Assembly: GCA_024636355.1 (NCBI GenBank)
Contig: JAGXHH010000027.1
Location: forward strand, 1 to 5,261
Length of the DNA stretch: 5,261 bases
Direction: 5' to 3'
DNA from: Desulfobacteraceae bacterium
GTDB taxonomy: Bacteria; Desulfobacterota; Desulfobacteria; Desulfobacterales; Desulfosalsimonadaceae
Below are positions 1 through 4,049 of this stretch, one piece after another. The position numbers and the translations under genes are program-made. Below the pieces are notes generated by a model. It was given only the letters and a program-made list of their open reading frames with translations, was not told the origin of the DNA and made no database searches. The first letter of the stretch is position 1. Each line of letters starts with the position of its first letter.

Positions 1-19
1 AGATGTGTATAAGAGACAG
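1..19 (+). other. Nextera/Tn5 mosaic-end adapter (non-genomic)
   Basis: The bases AGATGTGTATAAGAGACAG are exactly the 19-base Tn5 mosaic end used in Illumina Nextera libraries. They are library sequence left untrimmed, and genomic sequence begins at base 20. Translated in frame with the following gene, the adapter produces a false N-terminus reading MCIRDR; in another frame it gives MYKRQ. Neither should be kept in a protein record. Confidence 0.97.
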
Positions 20-530
20 GGATATGAAACCGCAGCCGATGGACGGAAAAACGACGGGAGAAATTGTTGTCCGGTCTCCCTGGCTGACCCAGAATTATTA
101 CAAGACCCCGGCAAAAGGGGAAGAACTGTGGGAAGGCGGATTTCTGCATACCGGCGATGTGGGCTACATGGACGCATCCGGGTATGTCCGGATTACCGAC
201 CGGATCAAGGACGTGATCAAAACCGGAGGGGAATGGGTATCCTCCCTGGAACTCGAAAGCCTGATCAGCCAGCACCCTTCGGTATCCGAAGTGGCCGTTG
301 TCGGGGTGCCGGATCCGAAGTGGGGCGAGCGGCCGCTGGCCATGATCGTTCCGGTAAAAGACAAGCCATTTGATGAAAACGAACTGCGGCAGTTCATGAT
401 GGGATTTGTAGACAAAGGGATCCTGTCCAAGTATGCCGTCCCGGACAAGTACATGGTTGCCGAAGCCATCCCCAAAACCAGCGTCGGCAAACTGGACAAG
501 AAACAGATCCGACAGCAGTTGAAGGGATAA
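20..530 (+). CDS. fatty-acid--CoA ligase, C-terminal fragment (5' truncated by contig end)
   Basis: This is the C-terminal part of an ANL-superfamily (AMP-binding) acyl-CoA synthetase, which activates a fatty acid with ATP and CoA in the cytoplasm. The first wholly genomic codon is GAT at 21-23 and the stop is TAA at 528-530, leaving about 169 residues of an enzyme usually near 540. Visible motifs, in order: HTGD (Asp codon at 156-158, ATP ribose contact), the hinge ITDRIKDVIKTGGE (192-233), which starts the mobile C-terminal lid, VVGVPDPKWGERP, and PKTSVGKLDKK, whose Gly-Lys (Lys codon 489-491) is the adenylation lysine. The KTGGEWVSSLELE and DPKWGERP segments resemble the medium-chain AlkK-type ligases, but chain length cannot be judged without the substrate-binding N-terminal domain. 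The ATG at 3 lies in the adapter and the ATG at 24 is internal, so neither is the true start. A hairpin with a T-rich tail follows 49 bases after the stop. A fatty-acid role fits the acyl-CoA dehydrogenase at the other end of the contig. Confidence 0.88.
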
Positions 531-538
531 GAAAAAGC

Positions 539-578
539 AGGTTTAAGGTTCAAGGTTCAGGGTTCAGGGTTCAAGGTT
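539..578 (+). repeat. heptamer tandem array, first block (consensus RGGTTCA)
   Basis: Five consecutive 7-base units can be read: AGGTTTA (539), AGGTTCA (546), AGGTTCA (553), GGGTTCA (560) and GGGTTCA (567), followed by a partial AGGTT (574-578). The array starts 8 bases after the ligase stop codon. It stops exactly where the GTAG hairpin begins and resumes after it at 616. Similar GGTTCAA runs are common in spacers of environmental proteobacterial genomes. It has no evident coding role. Confidence 0.85.
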
Positions 579-612
579 GTAGGGGCGGACCTGCGTGTCC
601 GCCCTTGTTTTT
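579..612 (+). terminator. GTAG-headed hairpin with T-rich tail, likely terminator of the ligase gene
   Basis: GTAG (579-582) is followed by a perfect 8-base stem, GGGCGGAC (583-590) paired with GTCCGCCC (597-604), around a 6-base loop. The stem is followed at once by TTGTTTTT (605-612). A GC-rich stem plus T-rich tail 49 bases downstream of the ligase stop is what a rho-independent terminator looks like on the + strand. The GTAG head also places it with the other GTAG hairpins of this window, so it is probably a REP-type repeat that also serves as a terminator. The structure is seen directly; the terminator role is inferred. Confidence 0.65.
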
Positions 613-615
613 GGT

Positions 616-650
616 GGGTTTAAGGTTCAGGGTTCAAAGTTCAAGGTTCA
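616..650 (+). repeat. heptamer tandem array, second block
   Basis: Five 7-base units in register: GGGTTTA (616), AGGTTCA (623), GGGTTCA (630), AAGTTCA (637) and AGGTTCA (644-650). It is the same motif and orientation as 539-578 and looks like the continuation of one array split by the hairpin at 579-615. Confidence 0.85.
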
Positions 651-660
651 GACCCGAGCC

Positions 661-677
661 GCGGGTTCCAAACCCGC
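661..677. repeat. short perfect hairpin
   Basis: GCGGGTT (661-667) pairs with AACCCGC (671-677) around a 3-base loop. It has no adjacent GTAG and no T-rich tail, so it may be a decayed palindromic repeat. Bases 678-751 hold nothing that I recognise. Confidence 0.45.
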
Positions 678-751
678 CAGGATCATTCCCCGGAACCAAG
701 TCCATGCCCCAAAATGCGACACACCAACCCCATGCCACAAACCAGCTTTTA

Positions 752-785
752 CCGTGCACGTGAACGTACACGTGCTCGTGCACGG
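752..785. repeat. CGTGNA hexamer array forming an imperfect palindrome
   Basis: Five 6-base units run in tandem: CGTGCA (753), CGTGAA (759), CGTACA (765), CGTGCT (771) and CGTGCA (777), then CGG. The block 752-785 is also a 34-base near-palindrome: CCGTGCACG at 752-760 pairs with CGTGCACGG at 777-785, and 14 of the 17 base pairs match across the dyad. It can therefore be read as a tandem repeat or as a cruciform or hairpin. No gene overlaps it convincingly. Confidence 0.75.
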
Positions 786-901
786 CATTTGATTTTGTTT
801 TTCAGGAATTCGCAATTGGCAATTCACTATTCACAATTTGCATTTGATTTAATCTTATGAATTAATAGCGAATTGCGAATAGCTAACTTTGAATTGCGAA
901 T
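785..901. repeat. AT-rich dispersed and inverted repeats (AATTGCGAAT family)
   Basis: AT-rich spacer. ATTCGCAATT (808-817) is inverted relative to AATTGCGAAT at 871-880 and again at 892-901. GCATTTGATTT occurs as a direct repeat at 785-795 and 840-850. The pieces look like a degenerate intergenic repeat family of the kind often seen next to genes in metagenomic proteobacteria. I see no open reading frame, RNA gene or promoter that I can defend here. Bases 902-961 hold nothing that I recognise. Confidence 0.6.
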
Positions 902-961
902 CAAAGAAAATGCCATTGGAGTTTTCCGGATAACCAAAAAAAATATAAGGATTTAGACCAT

Positions 962-985
962 GTCGGGATGTGAATCCCGACCTAC
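962..985 (-). repeat. GTAG-headed hairpin (REP-like), minus orientation
   Basis: GTCGGGAT (962-969) pairs perfectly with ATCCCGAC (974-981) around a 4-base loop, and CTAC follows at 982-985. On the minus strand this reads GTAG, then an 8-base-pair hairpin, the same arrangement as the other GTAG hairpins here but with a different stem. There is no T-tract on either side, so it is not a canonical terminator. Its position is 106 bases past the tyrA stop on tyrA's strand. Confidence 0.7.
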
Positions 986-1005
986 GATTACGGAGCCAAT
1001 GGTCA

Positions 1006-1085
1006 TTGTAGGGGCGATTCACGAATCGCCCCCGCCGATCCGGGCGATCCGGGCGATCCGGGCGATTCGTGAATCGCCCCTACAA
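1006..1085. repeat. perfect 26-base inverted repeat enclosing a triple 9-base repeat (paired REP-like element)
   Basis: Bases 1006-1031 are the exact reverse complement of 1060-1085. Each arm carries GTAG at its outer side (1008-1011 on +, 1083-1080 on -) and is itself a hairpin: GGGGCGATTC (1011-1020) pairs with GAATCGCCCC (1023-1032). Between the arms CGATCCGGG is repeated three times without mismatch (1036, 1045, 1054), and a diverged fourth unit, CGATTCGTG (1063-1071), runs into the right arm. The element ends 5 bases past the tyrA stop codon, so it will fold in the tyrA 3' untranslated RNA. It lacks a T-tract, so mRNA 3'-end stabilisation or a paired REP (BIME-like) element is likelier than an intrinsic terminator. 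Confidence 0.85.
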
Positions 1086-1090
1086 CCCTT

Positions 1091-2233
1091 CTAAAACCGT
1101 TCTATCAGTTTATCGATTAAAAACGAACTTTCCCGGATGGCCTGTTCGCCGAACGGGCCGAACCAGTCGGCGATTTTTTTGAATTCTTCCATAAACTGCG
1201 CTTTGTCGCCGGATTCCACCATGGAAAGATTATTGGAGAGACTCTCGATGTAGGCTTTCAAGAGTTCACGCCGTTCTTCGGAGGCGAAGATGATTTCCGA
1301 ATACAGGGCGGGGTCCTGGGCGAAAAGCCGCCCCACCATTCCAAGTTCCAGTCGGTAGATCGGGCTTGAAAATTCGAGGGTGCGCCGGATCGGGACCTTT
1401 CGACTGGCCAGGAACTGACCGAAGGCGAATGTGGCAAAATGCCGCAGGGCCTGGACAACGGCCATGATTTCATCGTGCTCGTCAGCCGTGGCCGATACAA
1501 CAATTGCCCCCCAGGCCGCAAACTGGTCGAGCACCCACCCGCACGCCTCATCGTCTCGCCCGGTGGTTGCCACGATAATCTGCTTGTCGAGCGTCGAGGT
1601 GGTCGGCCCGAAAAGCGGGTGAAGGCCCAGCACGGGGCCGTTATGGGATTGGAGCATGGCTTCGAGCGGTTCTTTTTTGATGCTGGTCACATCGGTCATC
1701 ACGGCGTGGGCGGGCAGGTGCGGGGCGAGGGTCCGTATCGTTTCCGCGGTTTTATCGCTCGGAACCGAAATTATCGCCAGGTCGACCCCCTCGCAGAAAA
1801 CGGCCACCTCCGGCCAGTCGTTTCTCCCCATGAGGCGCACCCGGTATCCGGCGGCGGAAAAGCAGGAATCGAAATAACGACCCATTTCCCCATATCCCCC
1901 TACGATGAGCACCGTAGCCTCGGGTCTGATCCCCTTGACGGCCATTTTTCCCGTCTGTTCGATGCGGGACTGCCGCATGATAACGCGATAGAGCTCTTCA
2001 ATAAAATCCGGATCAAGACCCACATCTAAGGCCTGCCGGCGCCTGCCGGAAATCAGGTCCTCTTCCCGGGCCGGATGATACACCGGAAGATGGTGTTTCT
2101 TTTTCAGGGCAACGATCTGATCAACCTGCTGCTGCCGCCGGGATAGCCGTTCGACTACCTCACGGTCCAGGTTGTCAATGGCATTGCGAAGGGCATCGAG
2201 TTGTTCCTGATAATCGATTTTCTTTTCGGTCAT
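1091..2233 (-). CDS. tyrA: bifunctional chorismate mutase / prephenate dehydrogenase (T-protein)
   Basis: This cytoplasmic enzyme of tyrosine synthesis converts chorismate to prephenate and oxidises it with NAD to 4-hydroxyphenylpyruvate. It has 380 residues from the ATG at 2233, close to the 373 of E. coli TyrA. Residues 8-95 are an AroQ-type chorismate mutase with Arg16, Arg33, Lys44, Arg56 and Glu57 near the usual active-site spacing. Residues 106-380 are the dehydrogenase, with the NAD-binding turn VGGYGEMG (111-118), the HPLFGP motif (205-210) whose His205 aligns with the catalytic His197 of E. coli, QALRHFATFA (261-270) and SSPIYRLELGMVGRLFAQDP. The fusion order and these motifs identify the E. 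coli-type protein rather than a stand-alone TyrA. No ACT domain is evident. An in-frame TTG at 2275 would add 14 residues, but it lies inside a heptamer repeat without a ribosome site, so I chose the ATG. The gene stands alone, convergent with the ligase and divergent from the membrane-protein gene, with no aro genes beside it. Confidence 0.95.
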   Translation of the reverse strand: MTEKKIDYQEQLDALRNAIDNLDREVVERLSRRQQQVDQIVALKKKHHLPVYHPAREEDLISGRRRQALDVGLDPDFIEELYRVIMRQSRIEQTGKMAVKGIRPEATVLIVGGYGEMGRYFDSCFSAAGYRVRLMGRNDWPEVAVFCEGVDLAIISVPSDKTAETIRTLAPHLPAHAVMTDVTSIKKEPLEAMLQSHNGPVLGLHPLFGPTTSTLDKQIIVATTGRDDEACGWVLDQFAAWGAIVVSATADEHDEIMAVVQALRHFATFAFGQFLASRKVPIRRTLEFSSPIYRLELGMVGRLFAQDPALYSEIIFASEERRELLKAYIESLSNNLSMVESGDKAQFMEEFKKIADWFGPFGEQAIRESSFLIDKLIERF

Positions 2234-2243
2234 GAATTTTTTA

Positions 2244-2247
2244 TCCT
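2244..2247 (-). promoter_or_regulatory. ribosome binding site deciding the tyrA start
   Basis: On the minus strand AGGA lies 10 bases before the ATG at 2233-2231. It is a modest site with long spacing, but the alternative TTG at 2275 has no purine-rich sequence before it, which supports the ATG. Confidence 0.5.
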
Positions 2248-2260
2248 GGTACAGGGGGAA

Positions 2261-2288
2261 AAGTTCGAGGTTCAAAGTTTAAAGTTCA
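2261..2288 (+). repeat. heptamer tandem array in the tyrA leader
   Basis: Four in-register 7-base units: AAGTTCG (2261), AGGTTCA (2268), AAGTTTA (2275) and AAGTTCA (2282). This is the same repeat family as 539-650 and lies in the spacer 28 bases upstream of the tyrA ATG. It must be transcribed as tyrA leader if the promoter lies further upstream. Confidence 0.7.
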
Positions 2289-2302
2289 AGGATTAAAAAA
2301 AA

Positions 2303-2500
2303 CTTTGTGCTCTTTGTGTCTTCGTGGTTCAAGTTCAAAAGATTTAAAAGATTTTTAACCACGAAGGCACGAAGGACACGAAGAAGGGCAAGGGCGAATT
2401 TTTTGTCCGGCGGGAAGACGCCGGATAAAAAGCTTTCGGCCTGCGGCAGCAAAAAAAAGATTTTGTGTTTCTTTGTGCTCTTTGTGTCTTCGTGGTTCAA
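2303..2500. repeat. composite element: exact 30-base direct repeats with an inverted relative (ACCACGAAG family)
   Basis: Bases 2303-2332 and 2471-2500 are identical over 30 bases, ending in CTTCGTGGTTCAA, and their starts are 168 bases apart. A related copy lies inverted between them at 2357-2384 (AACCACGAAGGCACGAAGG...), with a few substitutions. This is the widespread intergenic repeat whose translation gives NHEDTKSTK-type false proteins on one strand and LFVSSWF-type on the other. A strong hairpin lies at 2400-2431 between the copies. No transposase or protein gene is inside. It separates tyrA from its probable promoter. Confidence 0.85.
2400..2431. repeat. 13-base-pair hairpin inside the composite repeat
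   Basis: TTTTTGTCCGGCG (2400-2412) pairs with CGCCGGATAAAAA (2419-2431) around a 6-base loop, with one G-T pair. The T-run lies before the stem and the A-run after it on the + strand, and the same is true on the - strand. It therefore lacks the downstream T-tract of an intrinsic terminator in either direction. Confidence 0.6.
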
Positions 2501-2548
2501 AGGCTTTTAAAAGAGTTTAATAATCTGGTCGTCAATATAATGACCCAA

Positions 2549-2576
2549 ATTAAGCCGGATATCCGGAAAATGTCAA
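2549..2576 (-). promoter_or_regulatory. candidate tyrA promoter with palindrome in its spacer
   Basis: On the minus strand a consensus -35 box TTGACA (2576-2571) is followed after 16 bases by CTTAAT (2554-2549), 4 of 6 to TATAAT. The spacer contains the perfect 12-base palindrome CCGGATATCCGG (2555-2566), which could be an operator. Transcription would run toward tyrA with a leader of roughly 300 bases containing the ACCACGAAG and heptamer repeats. The -35 box and palindrome are seen directly; promoter and operator function are inferred. Confidence 0.35.
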
Positions 2577-2619
2577 CCCAAACACCCCCAGCAATTCCCG
2601 GTGAACGTCGAAAGGTTCT

Positions 2620-2676
2620 GTAGGAGCGGGCCATGCCCGCGACGGATGCATTTTCGCGGGCATGGCCCGCTCCTAC
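2620..2676. repeat. perfect 23-base inverted repeat with GTAG ends (paired REP-like element)
   Basis: Bases 2620-2642 are the exact reverse complement of 2654-2676, with an 11-base loop. Each arm starts with GTAG at its outer end and carries its own hairpin, GCGGGC (2626-2631) with GCCCGC (2635-2640). The layout matches the element at 1006-1085 but the stem sequence is unrelated. It sits between the two divergent genes, and its two-sided symmetry gives no strand preference. Translation across it gives a false VGAGHAREN-type peptide. Confidence 0.85.
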
Positions 2677-2730
2677 GTGGAGATCCGTTAATATTTCACG
2701 GACAGTCCGGACAGAAACATAGGTTCTTTT

Positions 2731-2759
2731 TTGCACATCGATTAAAATTGCGCTATTAG
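2731..2759 (+). promoter_or_regulatory. candidate promoter of the membrane-protein gene
   Basis: TTGCAC (2731-2736) is separated by 17 bases from TATTAG (2754-2759), followed by an AT-rich stretch and the ATG at 2818. The spacing is ideal, but the boxes match the sigma-70 consensus at only 3 of 6 and 4 of 6 positions. Confidence 0.3.
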
Positions 2760-2817
2760 TTTATGGGGTTAAGGGATTCGAAAACAAGATTTGATTGCAT
2801 CGGAAAGAAATAATCGT

Positions 2818-3912
2818 ATGAAAAAGAAGATCGTATTTTCCATTATTGCGGGAGTGATCCTGTCGGTTGTCGGATTTTATTTTGCTATGCGGAACGTGCC
2901 ATTCGAGCAATTGGTCGATTTTCTTAAATCGATAAATTACTGGTGGATGGTTCCCGCGTCGGCGATCGGATTGTTTACGTTCGTGCTGCGGGCGTTCCGG
3001 TGGCAGGTGATTTTGAGCACCTCACGGTCCCTGCCGTTTTTTGCCGCATTTCACCCGATGATGATCGGATTCATGATTAACACGGTCCTGCCCGGAAGGG
3101 TCGGCGAGCTCGCCCGGCCCGCTATTATCAAAAAGCAGGATGATGTGCCGTTTTCTTTGGGATTGACGACTGTTGCCGCCGAGCGGATTCTGGATCTGAT
3201 AACCTTAATCGTGTTATTTGCCTGGGTGCTGGCAGCCGTCGATATCGATCCGATGTTGCAGATTGAGTTCCGGGGCTACCAACTTGATAAACAGACCCTG
3301 GATACCATTGCCGCCGGTATGGTCCGGCTATGCGTGGCGGTGGTGATCTTCATCATCGCCATCAGCATCCCGGCAGTCCAGCGGGTTGCCAAAGCCGGCA
3401 TCATGAAGCTGCCGTCCCTGGTTTTTTTCGCCGGCGATGCGTTTAAGGAAAAAATGCGGGAGAAATGCTGCATTCCGCTTACCGGGGTGCTCGACAACAT
3501 CGTTTCCGGGTTTTCATTGTCCAGGTATCCGGTCAAACTGTTGATTTGCCTTTTCTACTCGTTTGCCATCTGGCTGCTCCAGGCCTTTGCCCTCTATATC
3601 ATGACGTTCGGAAGCCCGGGCATCGGCCTGAGCTTCACCCAGATGACCACGGTTTTTATTGTCATCTGTTTTTTTATTGCATTGCCATCCGTACCCGGAT
3701 TCTGGGGGGTGTGGGAAGCCGGGGGCGTATTTGGGATGGCCCTGTTCGCAGTCCCGGCCCATCTCGCAGCGGGGTTTTCCCTGGCCACCCATGCCGTGCT
3801 GATGTTCCCGGTCCTGATTGCAGGGATCGTATCGGCGGTTATTACCGGGATCAATATCGTCCAGATCAGCTACGGGCAGGAGCCCCTGGAGCAGGAAATA
3901 CAGAAGACTTGA
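2818..3912 (+). CDS. LPG-synthase TM / YbhN-family integral membrane protein (flippase-like)
   Basis: A 364-residue polytopic inner-membrane protein of the family named after the lysylphosphatidylglycerol synthase membrane domain (Pfam LPG_synthase_TM; also called UPF0104 or YbhN). Hydrophobic segments lie near residues 5-23, 42-58, 78-92, 120-141, 168-186, 240-263, 276-290, 303-322 and 326-349. Family landmarks are FVLRAFRWQVIL (55-66), NTVLPGRVGELARP (88-101), AERILD (121-126) and PSVPGFWGVWEAGG (290-303). Members are thought to move or help handle lipids or lipid-linked intermediates, but no substrate can be read from the sequence. It has no C-terminal aminoacyl-transfer (MprF) domain, so it is not a full LPG synthase. 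I chose the ATG at 2818 because GGAAAG (2802-2807) precedes it by 10 bases and Lys-rich MKKK starts the first membrane segment. An in-frame TTG at 2791 is a weaker choice. It is monocistronic between divergent tyrA and the convergent dehydrogenase. Confidence 0.88.
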   Translation: MKKKIVFSIIAGVILSVVGFYFAMRNVPFEQLVDFLKSINYWWMVPASAIGLFTFVLRAFRWQVILSTSRSLPFFAAFHPMMIGFMINTVLPGRVGELARPAIIKKQDDVPFSLGLTTVAAERILDLITLIVLFAWVLAAVDIDPMLQIEFRGYQLDKQTLDTIAAGMVRLCVAVVIFIIAISIPAVQRVAKAGIMKLPSLVFFAGDAFKEKMREKCCIPLTGVLDNIVSGFSLSRYPVKLLICLFYSFAIWLLQAFALYIMTFGSPGIGLSFTQMTTVFIVICFFIALPSVPGFWGVWEAGGVFGMALFAVPAHLAAGFSLATHAVLMFPVLIAGIVSAVITGINIVQISYGQEPLEQEIQKT

Positions 3913-3981
3913 TGGGGTCGTAATTATGCGGTTTTGATTTGTTGGGCTTCGCCTTTCAGGTTTCGATCGAGGCGATATTCG

Positions 3982-4036
3982 GTAGGTTGGGTTGAGGAAC
4001 GAAACCCAACGAATGTGGAAGGCTCAGCCCAACCTA
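3982..4036 (+). repeat. GTAG-headed hairpin repeat between convergent genes
   Basis: GTAG (3982-3985) is followed by GTTGGGTT (3986-3993) pairing perfectly with AACCCAAC (4003-4010) around a 9-base loop. A competing outer pairing joins TAGGTTGGG (3983-3991) with CCCAACCTA (4028-4036). It belongs to the widespread GTAGGTTGGGTT... intergenic repeat type; in translation it gives VGWVEERNPT-like false peptides. It fills most of the 137-base convergent spacer and could end transcripts from both sides, though no T-tract follows. A weak 6-base stem (3949-3954 with 3970-3975) lies upstream of it. Confidence 0.75.
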
Positions 4037-4049
4037 TTCATTGCCAATA

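Noticed and set aside
539..650. Possible CRISPR-like array
   Set aside because: Units are 7 bases with no unique spacers and there are no cas genes; it is a simple tandem repeat.
595..792. 65-residue plus-strand open frame
   Set aside because: It is composed of the heptamer array, a hairpin and the CGTGNA array, with no ribosome site or protein-like composition.
1006..1085. Insertion sequence or intrinsic terminator of tyrA
   Set aside because: There is no transposase and the arms enclose only 28 bases, which excludes an IS. No T-tract follows on tyrA's strand, so a canonical terminator is not supported.
2234..2275. Longer tyrA beginning at the TTG at 2275
   Set aside because: The extra 14 codons are partly heptamer repeat, no ribosome site precedes the TTG, and the chorismate mutase domain starts just after the ATG at 2233.
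2279..2510. Overlapping open frames on both strands with NHEDTKSTK-like and LFVSSWF-like peptides
   Set aside because: They are translations of the ACCACGAAG intergenic repeat and its inverted copy; the peptide is internally repeated only because the DNA is, and no ribosome site or family match is visible.
2497..2736. 79-residue minus-strand open frame containing VGAGHAREN
   Set aside because: It is read through the perfect inverted repeat at 2620-2676, a known source of false peptides, and overlaps the candidate promoters.
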